The notes under the pieces are model-generated. The model saw nothing but the letters and a program-made list of their open reading frames with translations. It ran no database searches and was not told the DNA's origin. The position numbers and the translations under genes are program-made. Source: Colwellia sp. Arc7-D (lineage in GTDB: Bacteria > Pseudomonadota > Gammaproteobacteria > Enterobacterales > Alteromonadaceae). Taken from it: 64,000 bases of DNA. Position 1 is the stretch's first letter. Each line of letters opens with the position of its first letter. Below, in pieces: positions 46,166 through 55,757 of the stretch. The stretch covers positions 3,472,001 through 3,536,000 of the forward strand of contig NZ_CP028924.1 in the NCBI RefSeq assembly GCF_003061515.1, written 5' to 3'.

Positions 46166-47860
46166 TTAAATGCTGACACGTCGATATTGACGATATTGAG
46201 GCGTCCAAAAATTACGCTCTATATTTTCTATCAATTGTTCATCAGACAACGGTAATGCTAACTCTTGATCAAAAGCTACTTTAGCAACGGCGAAAGCAAT
46301 TTTTTTACTTAAATCGGCAATTTCGACTAACGGTGGTAATAGCTCACCTTTACCGGTATTTGCTAATGGTGATGCTTGCGCCAACATCGCACTGGCTGCC
46401 ATTAACATTTCATCAGTAATACGATTAATGTTGGCTGAAATAACACCTAAACCAATACCCGGGAAAACATAACTATTGTTACATTGGGCAATAGGGTAAA
46501 GCTCGCCTTTGTATTCGACCGGGTCAAATGGGCTACCCGTAGCGATGATAACTTCACCATCAGTCCAATTAATCACTTGCTCAGGTGTCGCTTCTACTTG
46601 GCGACTTGGATTGCTCAATGGAAAAATCACGGGCAAATCACAATATAATTTCATCGCTTTGATTACGGTTTCAGTGAACAAGCCTGGTACACCTGACACA
46701 CCAATTAAAATGGTGGGTTGTGCGCCATGCATTACATCAAGTAAAGATGCAAAGTCGCCTTGAATATTCCATGGCGCTATGGCGGACTTTTGTTGAACTA
46801 GTTGTGCTTGAAAGTCGCGTAAACCCAACATACCTTCGGTTAATAACCCCAAACGGTCGACCATAAATATTTGGCTACGCGCTTGTTGCTCTGTAATTCC
46901 TTCGCTGACCATTTGCGAGATTATTTGCTCTGCAATACCACAACCTGCCGAGCCTGCCCCAACAAAAGATACTCGCTGTGCAGACAGTGGAACGTTTTTA
47001 GTTCTACATGCGGCTAACAAGGTGCCTACGGTTACTGATGCGGTCCCTTGAATATCGTCGTTAAAACAACAGATTTCGTCACGATAGCGATTTAACAGTG
47101 GCGTGGCATTAGGTTGAGCAAAATCTTCAAATTGTAATAATACATGTGGCCAACGGCGTTTTACTGCATTAATAAACATATCCAAAAATTCATCGTATTT
47201 ATCTTGCTCAATACGAGGGTGACGCCAACCCATATACATAGGATCGTTTAATAGTTTTTCATTATTGGTACCCACGTCAAGCATTACAGGTAACGTGTAA
47301 GCAGGGCTAATACCACCACAGGCGGTATAGAGTGACAGTTTTCCAATAGGAATACCCATACCACCAATACCTTGATCACCTAAACCAAGAATACGCTCGC
47401 CGTCGGTAACCACAATAACTTTAACTTTGTTTTTTGTAGCATTACGTAAAATGTCGTCAAGTTGATGACGTTGATCATAAGAAACAAACAACCCGCGCGA
47501 ACTGCGATATATATCTGAAAACTGCTCACAGGCATCGCCAACTGTTGGCGTATATATAATAGGCATCATTTCAGCTAAATGCGCTTGAACTAGCTTAAAG
47601 AATAACGTTTCATTATTGTCATGAATAGCACGTAAGTAGATGTGCTTATTTAAGTTGGTATCAAAGCTACGATATTGCATATAAGCGCGTTCAACTTGTT
47701 CATCAATGCTTTCAAATCGTGGTGGCAATAACCCGGTTAAATTAAAATGTGAACGCTCTTCCTCGCTAAATGCACTGCCTTTATTCAACAGTGGCGTTTC
47801 TAATAAGCTTGGACCTGCATAGGGGATATATAACGGACGTTGATTTTTTTCAGATGTCAT
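46166..47860 (-). CDS. maeA: NAD-dependent malic enzyme
   Basis: The start is set at the ATG at 47860 ([20 protein letters not shown]), which matches the family and has an AAAGAAAGA site upstream; the frame extends 27 codons further without support. The 564-residue product has the malic signature ([29 protein letters not shown]), [28 protein letters not shown] with the metal-binding acids, and the NAD-binding [18 protein letters not shown]. It decarboxylates malate to pyruvate. It is a single-gene unit between ndk and iscX, the place where E. coli carries the isc operon. Confidence 0.95.
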   Translation of the reverse strand: MTSEKNQRPLYIPYAGPSLLETPLLNKGSAFSEEERSHFNLTGLLPPRFESIDEQVERAYMQYRSFDTNLNKHIYLRAIHDNNETLFFKLVQAHLAEMMPIIYTPTVGDACEQFSDIYRSSRGLFVSYDQRHQLDDILRNATKNKVKVIVVTDGERILGLGDQGIGGMGIPIGKLSLYTACGGISPAYTLPVMLDVGTNNEKLLNDPMYMGWRHPRIEQDKYDEFLDMFINAVKRRWPHVLLQFEDFAQPNATPLLNRYRDEICCFNDDIQGTASVTVGTLLAACRTKNVPLSAQRVSFVGAGSAGCGIAEQIISQMVSEGITEQQARSQIFMVDRLGLLTEGMLGLRDFQAQLVQQKSAIAPWNIQGDFASLLDVMHGAQPTILIGVSGVPGLFTETVIKAMKLYCDLPVIFPLSNPSRQVEATPEQVINWTDGEVIIATGSPFDPVEYKGELYPIAQCNNSYVFPGIGLGVISANINRITDEMLMAASAMLAQASPLANTGKGELLPPLVEIADLSKKIAFAVAKVAFDQELALPLSDEQLIENIERNFWTPQYRQYRRVSI

Positions 47861-48007
47861 AGTTGAATCTTTCTTTATGCTTTGGATGAATAACGAAAAT
47901 TCATCATGGAAATATTGGTGTGCATTATAATCAAATATCAACTTTTAAAAAGTTATAATTACTTATTTAAAAGTTAATATTCTATAATTTAGCTAAAATT
48001 TTTGCTT

Positions 48008-48208
48008 TTAATCGTTCTCAGATATCCAAGCTAATTGAATTGCCTCAAGCACACGTTCACCACAGTGTTTTGGGTCGTCATCAAAATTTTCTAAGGCTAT
48101 TACCCATTTCATCAATTCTGGAAAATGTAATTTCATCGGATCTACATCCGGATGCTCTTCTATTAAATCAAGTGCGATTTCTAGTGAATCTGTCCAGCGA
48201 TAAGTCAT
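48008..48208 (-). CDS. iscX: Fe-S cluster assembly accessory protein IscX
   Basis: A 66-residue acidic protein beginning MTYRWTDSLEIALDLIEEHPDVDP; the start at 48208 is set by family conservation and an AAGG site eight bases upstream. Motifs DPMKLHFPELMKWVIALENFDDDP and CGERVLEAIQLAWISE are those of IscX (YfhJ), which binds IscS and ferrous iron and tunes cluster assembly on IscU. Normally it is the last gene of iscRSUA-hscBA-fdx-iscX; here no other isc gene is in the window. It is preceded 23 bases upstream by a small membrane-protein frame on the same strand. Confidence 0.93.
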   Translation of the reverse strand: MTYRWTDSLEIALDLIEEHPDVDPMKLHFPELMKWVIALENFDDDPKHCGERVLEAIQLAWISEND

Positions 48209-48231
48209 AATATTACCTTTTTTTATGTGAT

Positions 48232-48363
48232 TTAGTGAATAATTAAACCAAACCAAAGACCGTCTACAACTAACATCAATATTAGCCAAAACACAATCAT
48301 TCTTGATTTTTTGCAAAACTGACAATCAGTTTGCCACCATTGCTTAAAAGTTGATTTATTCAC
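48232..48363 (-). CDS. Putative small membrane protein (43 residues) with a CxxC motif
   Basis: This frame starts at a GTG (48361-48363) and ends at TAA (48232-48234), 23 bases before the iscX start. The product begins with a short polar part (MNKSTFKQWWQTDCQFCKK), containing Cys14 and Cys17 in a CxxC arrangement, and ends in one hydrophobic helix (about 22-42, MIVFWLILMLVVDGLWFGLI). The clean division into a charged N-terminus and one membrane helix, the Trp-rich composition and the tight spacing to iscX suggest a real gene. Against it: it is short, starts with GTG and has only a weak ribosome binding site (TAAG). No function can be assigned. Confidence 0.45.
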   Translation of the reverse strand: MNKSTFKQWWQTDCQFCKKSRMIVFWLILMLVVDGLWFGLIIH

Positions 48364-48453
48364 AACATATTACTTAAATTAGTTTCAGTATCACGAGTAT
48401 AATAGCAATTAACATTTATCCCTTCACTAAACTTTATAATAGGTAAAGTATTT

Positions 48454-48699
48454 ATGTCTCCAATACAATTCTCGCCCGCTGAAAAATCATTGTTAATCGA
48501 CAAACTACAACGTTATTTTATTAAAGAGTTGGATCAAGAACTAGGACAATTTGATGCAGATTTTTTACTCGATTTTTTTACCACAGAATTAGGCGCTATT
48601 TATTACAACCGAGGTTTATTTGACGCTCAAGCATTAATGGCAGAAAAACTTGAGTTAATTTCAGAGCAAATTGTTGAATTAGAGTTACCAGTATCGTAA
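48454..48699 (+). CDS. DUF2164-family protein
   Basis: An 81-residue protein matching the small DUF2164 family: MSPIQFSPAEKSLLIDKLQRYF, then KELDQELGQFDADFLLDFFTTELGAIYYNRGLFDA (positions 23-57 in outline). Family members are uncharacterised cytoplasmic proteins, mostly helical. The gene is divergent from the iscX unit; two TATAAT-like elements lie in the 90 bases upstream (about 48399 and 48436). No membrane segment or catalytic motif is visible. Confidence 0.8.
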   Translation: MSPIQFSPAEKSLLIDKLQRYFIKELDQELGQFDADFLLDFFTTELGAIYYNRGLFDAQALMAEKLELISEQIVELELPVS

Positions 48700-48816
48700 A
48701 GCTTCTCAAGTAGTTTTTTAAAAATATCAATTACTTGATTTACAACAAAGTTATTATCCCTAATTTCTTTATTATAATGAAAGTAGCAATGATAACGACA
48801 CCCTAAAGGTTTTAAA

Positions 48817-50022
48817 ATGATGCAAATAACCGACCTAGAGCAAGAGCGGAAAGCAGCCCCTCTTTGGCAATTGGGCTTTAGAGCTTTTTTTCTTGGTGGT
48901 GCCGTGTTTAGTGTTATCACGTTATCACTATGGCTTTTACTCTATAGTGGTGTCATTAATATTCAGCCTCTAGGTGGAGGTTATTGGTGGCATATTCATG
49001 AGGTTATTTTTGGTTTTGGTTGTGCAATCATTGCGGGGTTTTTATTAACTGCAGTGCAAACTTGGACTGGACAGTCGGGTTTACAGGGGAAAAAGCTTAG
49101 CGCTTTATTTAGTTTATGGTTACTCGCTCGAATTGCTTTAATATTTCCTGATTTGTTGGGAACAACATTATCAACGTTAATAGATTTAGCTTTTTTACCT
49201 GCTGTTGCTCTAGTGTTGGCAAAGCCAATTCTGGCAGTTAAACAATATCGAAATTTATTTTTTGTGCCTTTATTGCTTATTTTAACGCTCGCAAATACCC
49301 AAATGCATGCCAGTATATATTATCCAAACGCCATATCTGCCCAATACTCAGGTTATGCTGGTGTCATGTTAATAACTTTATTTATTTCTGTTATGGCAGG
49401 TCGCGTAGTGCCTATGTTTACTGCCAATGGCACAAAAACAGCTAAAGTTCTGGCATTACCTTGGCTTGATAAAATAACCAACGGCTCAATAGCGTTGATC
49501 ACAATTTTGCTGCTACTTCATCCTGTTATTTCTATAAACAATATTTATATCGGCATTATGTTTATTTTTGCGGGTACTTTTCAAGCAATCCGTTGGCTTA
49601 GGTGGCGACCTTGGATCACTTTTACCGTGCCATTACTTTGGTCTTTACACCTTGGTATTAAAGCATTAGCGTTTGGCTTAATATTACTTGGCTTGAGTTA
49701 CTTATTCCCTGAAATCCCAACTAATCATAGTTGGCACTTACTCACTATAGGTGGCATCGGCGGCATTATACTCGCTATGATTTCACGAGTTTCTTTAGGC
49801 CATACAGGTCGAGCATTGCAAGCGCCTAAGTTGATGTCACTGGCTTTTTCTGCGCTCGTTATAGCGAGTATATTGCGTAGTTTTGGCCCTTGGCTGATGC
49901 CAGAAAAAACGCTGCTATTTATTGATATTAGCGGTTTACTTTGGATCGTAAGCTTTGCGTTATTTGTTATTTTTTATGGACCTATGCTTTTAAAGCCTCG
50001 TGTAGATGGCCGACCAGGATAA
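48817..50022 (+). CDS. NnrS-family haem/copper membrane protein
   Basis: A 401-residue polytopic protein with about twelve membrane helices. The start MMQITDLEQERKAAPLWQLGFRAFFLGG and the block GGGYWWHIHEVIFGFGCAIIAGFLLTAVQTWTG (about 50-83) are the NnrS signature, with His residues in WHIHE that may bind metal; RVVPMFTANGT and ISRVSLGHTGRAL are also conserved. NnrS proteins contribute to resistance to nitric oxide and to nitrosative damage. It stands between DUF2164 and the dehydrogenase gene with no regulator such as NsrR beside it in the window. Confidence 0.9.
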   Translation: MMQITDLEQERKAAPLWQLGFRAFFLGGAVFSVITLSLWLLLYSGVINIQPLGGGYWWHIHEVIFGFGCAIIAGFLLTAVQTWTGQSGLQGKKLSALFSLWLLARIALIFPDLLGTTLSTLIDLAFLPAVALVLAKPILAVKQYRNLFFVPLLLILTLANTQMHASIYYPNAISAQYSGYAGVMLITLFISVMAGRVVPMFTANGTKTAKVLALPWLDKITNGSIALITILLLLHPVISINNIYIGIMFIFAGTFQAIRWLRWRPWITFTVPLLWSLHLGIKALAFGLILLGLSYLFPEIPTNHSWHLLTIGGIGGIILAMISRVSLGHTGRALQAPKLMSLAFSALVIASILRSFGPWLMPEKTLLFIDISGLLWIVSFALFVIFYGPMLLKPRVDGRPG

Positions 50023-50112
50023 GCTGTATAGTTAAAATATCATCACTTCTTGAGTCGCTTGAAGGCATAAAGTGATATAAACTTGGCAAAATTTTTATTC
50101 TGAGAACGTAAC

Positions 50113-51066
50113 ATGCACGCGGTATTTTTAGACTCTCAAACTTTTAGTCCTTCGCTAGATTTATCGGCGCTTAATCAAGTGGTGAGTAAACTCGACTTAC
50201 ACCCAACAACGACACCTGAACAAGTGTTACAGCACTGTTCAAACGCCGAAATTATATTGAGCAATAAAGTCGTTCTTGATAGCTCAACACTGCAGCAGTT
50301 ACCGCACTTAAAACTCATTTGCATAACCGCCACTGGCTATAATAATGTTGATATTGCAGCAGCGCGCGATCTTGGCATTGCGGTTACTAATGTAAGTGAA
50401 TATGCAAAAAGCTCTGTCGCACAATATGTATTTGCTCAACTGCTTGCCTATTACAGCCAAATTGAAGATCACAATAACAACACACGTAACGGACAATGGC
50501 AAAAAAGCGAAACCTTTTGTCTGCATGGTAAAGGCAGCAATGAATTAGCGGGGAAATCAATCGGTATTATTGGTTATGGGGCGCTAGGAAGTAAAGTGGC
50601 GACTATTGCCCGCGCTTTTGATATGCAAGTGTTAATCGCTGAACGACCTAATGCAACAACAATACGTACCGGCAGAATAGCGTTTAAAGAACTTATAGCT
50701 CAAGCCGACATTATAAGCTTGCACTGTCCTCAGTCGGTTGAAACTGAAAATTTATTCAACGCAGAAACATTTAAACAAATGAAAAATAGTGCCTTATTAA
50801 TTAACACCGCTAGAGGTGCGTTAATTAATAATCATGACTTACTTAGTGCTTTAAATGATAACCAATTAGCGTGTGCTATTTTAGATGTATTAGAACAAGA
50901 GCCGCCACCAAAAGATCATATACTTTTAGCGGCACAATCACCAAAGTTAAAAATTACCGCCCATATAGCTTGGGCAAGCCAACAAGCACAACAATCCTTA
51001 CTTAACTTAGTTGCTGATAATATTTCAGCCTTTCAGCAAAACAAGCGCACTAATCGTATCGATTAA
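50113..51066 (+). CDS. D-2-hydroxyacid dehydrogenase
   Basis: A 317-residue NAD(P)-dependent enzyme. The Rossmann motif is GIIGYGALGSKVATIARAF; the catalytic triad is present as Arg in INTARGALIN, Glu in LDVLEQEPPP and His in ITAHIAWAS. The short substrate domain begins with SQTFSPSLDLS. Members reduce hydroxypyruvate, glyoxylate or related 2-oxoacids; HprA-type (glycerate dehydrogenase) is most likely but the substrate cannot be read from the sequence. It lies 90 bases after NnrS, in the same direction, and is convergent with a flavoprotein gene. Confidence 0.9.
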   Translation: MHAVFLDSQTFSPSLDLSALNQVVSKLDLHPTTTPEQVLQHCSNAEIILSNKVVLDSSTLQQLPHLKLICITATGYNNVDIAAARDLGIAVTNVSEYAKSSVAQYVFAQLLAYYSQIEDHNNNTRNGQWQKSETFCLHGKGSNELAGKSIGIIGYGALGSKVATIARAFDMQVLIAERPNATTIRTGRIAFKELIAQADIISLHCPQSVETENLFNAETFKQMKNSALLINTARGALINNHDLLSALNDNQLACAILDVLEQEPPPKDHILLAAQSPKLKITAHIAWASQQAQQSLLNLVADNISAFQQNKRTNRID

Positions 51067-51104
51067 TGCGTTTAACTCGACAATGGCATCTACAAAGCGC
51101 GAGC

Positions 51105-52442
51105 TTAAAACCATTGATCTTTAATTTTACCGTAATGAAAATAGCCCCACTGTCCTACGCGCCTTAATGGCGCAAAGGGAAACTTAGGTAGCGCTTTATT
51201 ATATAAAGGCAAATCGGGTACGGGTTTTTCAGCCACTTTCTCAGCTAGGCGTTTTCCAGCTTGCACCGAGAAAGCTACACCACTGCCACAATAACCCATA
51301 CTGTAAAAAACTGACTGTTCATCATTTTGATAAATATGCGGTAAGTCGTCTAACGCCATACAAATCCAGCCAGACCAAGCGTAACTATATTTTATGTTTG
51401 CCAGCGCAGGGAAACTGGTTTTAAGCACTGAAAGTAAACGTTGAGCATAATAAGGATCGTCAGCACTTTTACCGGTAATGGCGCCTCGACCACCAAACAA
51501 TATTCTGTTATCGGGTAATTTTCGGTAATAATATTTAAGGGCTCGAGTATCCATCACTACATTTGAAGTTAAAAAGTTACAAGCAGCAATTTGTTCGTCA
51601 CTTAAAGGCTCAGTAACAATAATTTGTGAAAGTACTGGTAAGGTTCTATCTGTTGTTAGCGAGTGAAAGTTTTTCGGGGTATAGCCGTTGGTGGCTATGA
51701 CAACTTTTTGTGCGCTAACAATACCATTAGGGGTATGCAGTAGCTGTTTATTCTGTTGAGTTTGCCAGTGGATAACAGGCGATGAACAGTGAACTTTTGC
51801 ACCAGCTTCACGCGCCAACTTTTGATAGCCCCATGCGAGCTTTAACGGATTTAAACCAAAACCATCTTGATAACGAATAGCGCCATAGGCATTACGATCG
51901 TCCATGTACTGTTCGCGCAATTGGTTTTGTGAAAGAATTTCTACGTCATAGCCAAACATATTCTGTTGCAGCTTTGCCAGCTCAACCAACTCTTTTAATT
52001 TGTTAGGTTTATGCGCAACTTTTATATAACCAGCACTTTGCTTATCGCAGTCAATGCCTTCTGCTATTAAGCTATTAACCGTATCTACACCCTCGGCCAT
52101 TTCTTGATAAATACCACGCATAACCTCTTCGCCCCATTGCTTGGCCATTTGACCATAGGACTTGCGACCAGACGATTTCAAAATAAAGCCTGCATTACGA
52201 CCACTACAGCCCCATGCGGTTTGGTTAGCCTCTAATACATGCGCTTTAATACCATGCTCGCGTGCCAAGTGTAATGCGCAAGACAAACCAGTATAGCCAG
52301 CACCTATAATAGCAACATCAACATCAATATCTGCGATTATTGCACCATCATGCGCTGGTGCTACGCCGGATACATTCGCCCAATAACTTGCGGGATAGGC
52401 TTCATTACAGCCCGGTGATAAATCATGTAATGGATCGTACAT
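51105..52442 (-). CDS. FAD-dependent amine oxidoreductase, PuuB-like
   Basis: The ATG at 52442 is preferred because GGAAG lies five bases upstream; the frame is open four codons further. The 445-residue product has the DAO fold: FAD-binding VDVAIIGAGYTGLSCALHLA, then the ASGRNAGF-type block WGCSGRNAGFILKSSG, a substrate domain, and the C-terminal SMGYCGSGVAFSVQAGKRLAE. It resembles gamma-glutamylputrescine oxidase and glycine/D-amino-acid oxidases. No other putrescine genes are nearby, so the substrate is open. Divergent from the GNAT gene. Confidence 0.87.
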   Translation of the reverse strand: MYDPLHDLSPGCNEAYPASYWANVSGVAPAHDGAIIADIDVDVAIIGAGYTGLSCALHLAREHGIKAHVLEANQTAWGCSGRNAGFILKSSGRKSYGQMAKQWGEEVMRGIYQEMAEGVDTVNSLIAEGIDCDKQSAGYIKVAHKPNKLKELVELAKLQQNMFGYDVEILSQNQLREQYMDDRNAYGAIRYQDGFGLNPLKLAWGYQKLAREAGAKVHCSSPVIHWQTQQNKQLLHTPNGIVSAQKVVIATNGYTPKNFHSLTTDRTLPVLSQIIVTEPLSDEQIAACNFLTSNVVMDTRALKYYYRKLPDNRILFGGRGAITGKSADDPYYAQRLLSVLKTSFPALANIKYSYAWSGWICMALDDLPHIYQNDEQSVFYSMGYCGSGVAFSVQAGKRLAEKVAEKPVPDLPLYNKALPKFPFAPLRRVGQWGYFHYGKIKDQWF

Positions 52443-52546
52443 TTTCACTTCCAAAATTTAATATTATTTTTAACTACAAGTGCGCTTAAAGTATCTCAGA
52501 TAAAACAGTATAATGCTGTAATAACTAACTAAATTAAAATAATTCT

Positions 52547-53113
52547 ATGAGCATAACGCTTAACTATCAACATTTAACTCCTGCTGACTTTGACCTTATT
52601 ATTCAACTGGCAACTGAGGTTCATGGCACTGGCTACCTTGACCAAAAGAGTATGCTAGATTGGTATGAAAAAGGTCTTAAAAATGGCATAAATGCTGGCT
52701 TTGTTGTTTATCATGATCAAAAGTTAGTTGGCTTTAGAATTACTTATGCTGCCCAGCAATGGCAGATAGACAAATGGTGCTCTACTGAGCTTTGGCCTGT
52801 GCCTGTAGAGCAAGTGTGCTACTTCAAATGTAACACCGTTGATGAGAGCTATCGCGGCCATGGTATTGGTGGCGAGTTATTAAAGCGCTCAGTCGCTGCG
52901 GCAAAACAGCAAGGTGCTACCGCTGGCGTAAGTCACTTATGGAAACAAAGCCCCGGTAATAGTGCTGTAAAGTATTTCACCAAGTGTGGCGGCATTCTCA
53001 TTAAAGATCATCCTGATAGATGGCATGAACTCAGCTTAGCAGGTTACGAATGCCCTATTTGCAATAATAATTGCCATTGTGAAGCGGCTGAAATGATGGT
53101 TACTTTTGATTAA
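52547..53113 (+). CDS. GNAT-family N-acetyltransferase with Cys-rich C-terminus
   Basis: A 188-residue GNAT protein. The acetyl-CoA pyrophosphate loop is in VDESYRGHGIGGELLKRSV (motif A; RGHGIGG), preceded by VGFRITYAAQQWQI and followed by a second part with NSAVKYFTKCGG. The last 25 residues hold a cluster of Cys and His (GYECPICNNNCHCEAAE) that could bind zinc. Substrate unknown. The gene is divergent from the PuuB-like gene and convergent with the class V aminotransferase, six bases away. Confidence 0.85.
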   Translation: MSITLNYQHLTPADFDLIIQLATEVHGTGYLDQKSMLDWYEKGLKNGINAGFVVYHDQKLVGFRITYAAQQWQIDKWCSTELWPVPVEQVCYFKCNTVDESYRGHGIGGELLKRSVAAAKQQGATAGVSHLWKQSPGNSAVKYFTKCGGILIKDHPDRWHELSLAGYECPICNNNCHCEAAEMMVTFD

Positions 53114-53119
53114 AAGCAA

Positions 53120-54652
53120 CTAGCCAAATATTTTATGTAAAATGGATGACCTTTCTGGCAATTGCTCTTTAATCGCTACCGATTTAACCGGCAAAGCGTT
53201 AAAGCTAGATAAATTTGGAAATTCAACGTCTAGTGTGCAATGTTCATAATCACCTGTAGCTGGATTAAAGCGATACGCTTTACTCCACTCAACTAAATTT
53301 TGTGACACTTGATTAATCGCTTCTACGACAAAAGCCACCTCTTTATCTGAAGTTGTTGGGTGAAATGATGCTCGGATCCAACCGGGCTTTTCTCCATAGT
53401 CGCCTAAGTCTATTTGCTGAGTAATTTTTGACGATGTATCCTGATCAACATTCAATAAAATATGTCCATAAGTACCAGCACAAGAACAACCACCTCGCGT
53501 TTGAACGCCAAATTTATCATTCAGTAATCGCACAACTAAATTATAATGCGCGCCTGGGATATAAAAAGAAACAATCGCTAAGCGTTCACGAATATTGGGT
53601 TCAAGCATCACTACAAGTTCATTTTTGGCTAAATTTTCCATCACATATTGGGTAATTTCAGCTTCACGTTGTGCAATATTTTCAACGCCCATAGCATCTT
53701 TTACTTTTATCGCTAGCGCGGTTTTAATGCATTGTAAAAATCCTGGTGTGCCGCCATCTTCACGCATTTCAATATTATTAAAAAAGCTATGTTTACCCCA
53801 AGGGTTAGTCCAAGTAACTGTTCCACCACCGGGGTGATCTGGCACTTTGTTTTTATAAAGTGCTTTATTAAACACCAGTACTCCTGAACTACCAGGACCA
53901 CCTAAAAATTTATGCGGCGAAAAATAAATAGCGTCTAATGCTTGCTTTGGATTGCTCGGATGCATGTCAATATCAACATAAGGTGCAGAGGCGGCAAAAT
54001 CAACGAAACATAAACCACCATGTTGATGCATTATTTCTGCTAACGCGTAATAAGGTGTTTTAATACCGGTAACATTCGAACAGGCGGTAAATGAGCCTAT
54101 TTTAACGGTGCGATTTTGGTATTTCTCTAACAATTGGGTTAGGTGTTCAATAGAAGGTAACCCACTGCTATCTGGGTCAATAATCTCAAGTGTTACATCG
54201 CACTCATACCAAGATGTTTGATTTGAGTGATGTTCCATATGAGTAATGAATACCACTGGCCTATCATTTTCTAGAAAACTCACTTGTGCTTGCATGCGCT
54301 CAGGTATACGTAAGCCTAAAATGCGTTGAAATTTATTTACCACGGCTGTCATACCGGCACCCGCAGTGATCAAAACATCGTTCTCACAGGCATTTACATG
54401 GCGCTTAATAATATGCTGAGCATTATGATAAGCATGTGTCATAGCACTGCCAGTTAAGTTAGTTTCAGTATGAGTGTTAGCAACATAAGGGCCTAATTCG
54501 TTGGTAAGGTAGTTTTCAATGGGTTGATATAAACGCCCGCTGGCAGTCCAATCGGCATAAATGATATCAAGAGTTTTACCATTAATTTTATGTTGTAAAT
54601 TTTGTCCTATGACTTGTTGTCGAAAAGGTAAAAAGTAATTTTCCAATGACAT
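53120..54652 (-). CDS. Class V aminotransferase (cysteine desulfurase/CsdA-like fold)
   Basis: A 510-residue PLP enzyme. The N-terminal part has IIYADWTASGRLYQPIENYL, the cofactor-binding AGAGMTAVVNKFQ and FVDFAASAPYVDIDMH, the Schiff-base lysine is in YFSPHKFLGGPGSSGVL, and a Cys-containing loop RGGCSCAGTYGH is near the C-terminus. It is about 100 residues longer than SufS/IscS and has an extra C-terminal segment, so it is not a standard desulfurase; the family also holds isopenicillin N epimerases and selenocysteine lyases. Substrate unknown. It follows a 227-base region without a gene in which I see no clear element. Confidence 0.85.
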   Translation of the reverse strand: MSLENYFLPFRQQVIGQNLQHKINGKTLDIIYADWTASGRLYQPIENYLTNELGPYVANTHTETNLTGSAMTHAYHNAQHIIKRHVNACENDVLITAGAGMTAVVNKFQRILGLRIPERMQAQVSFLENDRPVVFITHMEHHSNQTSWYECDVTLEIIDPDSSGLPSIEHLTQLLEKYQNRTVKIGSFTACSNVTGIKTPYYALAEIMHQHGGLCFVDFAASAPYVDIDMHPSNPKQALDAIYFSPHKFLGGPGSSGVLVFNKALYKNKVPDHPGGGTVTWTNPWGKHSFFNNIEMREDGGTPGFLQCIKTALAIKVKDAMGVENIAQREAEITQYVMENLAKNELVVMLEPNIRERLAIVSFYIPGAHYNLVVRLLNDKFGVQTRGGCSCAGTYGHILLNVDQDTSSKITQQIDLGDYGEKPGWIRASFHPTTSDKEVAFVVEAINQVSQNLVEWSKAYRFNPATGDYEHCTLDVEFPNLSSFNALPVKSVAIKEQLPERSSILHKIFG

Positions 54653-54879
54653 TCGCTTTGCTCTAAATCCACACTAATATAAACATACTAACAGCAGAGA
54701 TAAATGGAGCAATAAAAATCAAACAAACACTAAAAGTAGCAAATTAAATTTAAAACATAAGATTAAACTAAACTAATTAACCTAAAAGGTTCGTTTTTTA
54801 GTGTTATCTGAAAATAAATTTTATGAATCTTAGTTAAATAGAATAATTTTCTTATTTCACCTTAAAAATAACAGTTTTG

Positions 54880-55572
54880 TTAATCACTAACTTGCCAGTT
54901 GATCATGCTTTTATTTTGCGATTTCAGCCACTGATTAGCTTTTGAGAAGTGTTGGCAGCCGAAGAATCCTCGATAAGCTGAAAGTGGTGATGGATGAGGA
55001 CCGTTAAGTACATAATGCTTGTCTTGGTCTATATTTTTACCTTTTTTTTGTGCATGGCTACCCCAAAGTAAAAATACACAACCCGCATTGTGCTTGTTGA
55101 GTTCAGCAATAATATTATCGGTAAATATTTCCCAGCCTAACTTAGCATGAGAGTGCGCCTGCCCTTGCTTAACGGTAAGAACAGTATTAAGCATCAATAC
55201 ACCTTGTTCAGCCCATTCTACTAGGTAGCCATGACCCGGTGTTTTAAAATCAGTTATATCTTGTGCAAGCTCTTTGTAAATATTGACTAATGATGGCGGT
55301 ACCTTAATTCCCTTACGTACTGAAAATGCTAAACCATGTGCTTGTGACTCTCCATTTTTACCCAAACCATGATATGGGTCTTGCCCAAGTATAACCACTT
55401 TTACATCAGCCAAATCAATACTAGAAAAGGCAGAAAAAACATCGGCTTCAAGCGGCAGTATAACTTCGCCATCTGATCGTTGTTGACTAACTTCTGTCGA
55501 TAATTTTTGAAAGTAATCTTGTTGCTGTTCGTTAGCAATTATTTTTTGCCAGTGAGGTTTTAACTTGATCAT
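54880..55572 (-). CDS. ung: Uracil-DNA glycosylase
   Basis: A 230-residue family 1 enzyme removing uracil from DNA. The catalytic Asp65 is in [11 protein letters not shown], the uracil pocket in [16 protein letters not shown], and the His of the leucine loop in [13 protein letters not shown]. Two starts are possible: ATG at 55572 (used here, [11 protein letters not shown]) or a GTG four codons upstream; neither has a strong ribosome binding site. It is a single-gene unit. Confidence 0.96.
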   Translation of the reverse strand: MIKLKPHWQKIIANEQQQDYFQKLSTEVSQQRSDGEVILPLEADVFSAFSSIDLADVKVVILGQDPYHGLGKNGESQAHGLAFSVRKGIKVPPSLVNIYKELAQDITDFKTPGHGYLVEWAEQGVLMLNTVLTVKQGQAHSHAKLGWEIFTDNIIAELNKHNAGCVFLLWGSHAQKKGKNIDQDKHYVLNGPHPSPLSAYRGFFGCQHFSKANQWLKSQNKSMINWQVSD

Positions 55573-55757
55573 AATTTTTAGCACATTAGTTATTTTATAT
55601 CATAACGCTATTATGCGGCATTCACTGTCGGTATGTCATCGAGTGAAACAAATTTTCTTAAATCGTCGATAAAGTCATTTTTATCAACACTCACTTAAGA
55701 GATTTAATTTGTTATAAGAGATAAACTGGCGCCATTAATTAATTAACGATTATATTT

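Noticed and set aside
47861..47941. Longer malic enzyme start at 47941
   Set aside because: The 27 extra residues are not family-like and lack a ribosome binding site.
48008..48325. IscX with a 39-residue N-terminal extension
   Set aside because: The extension does not match the IscX family, and the region has a better frame (the small membrane protein); the ATG at 48208 has a proper ribosome binding site.
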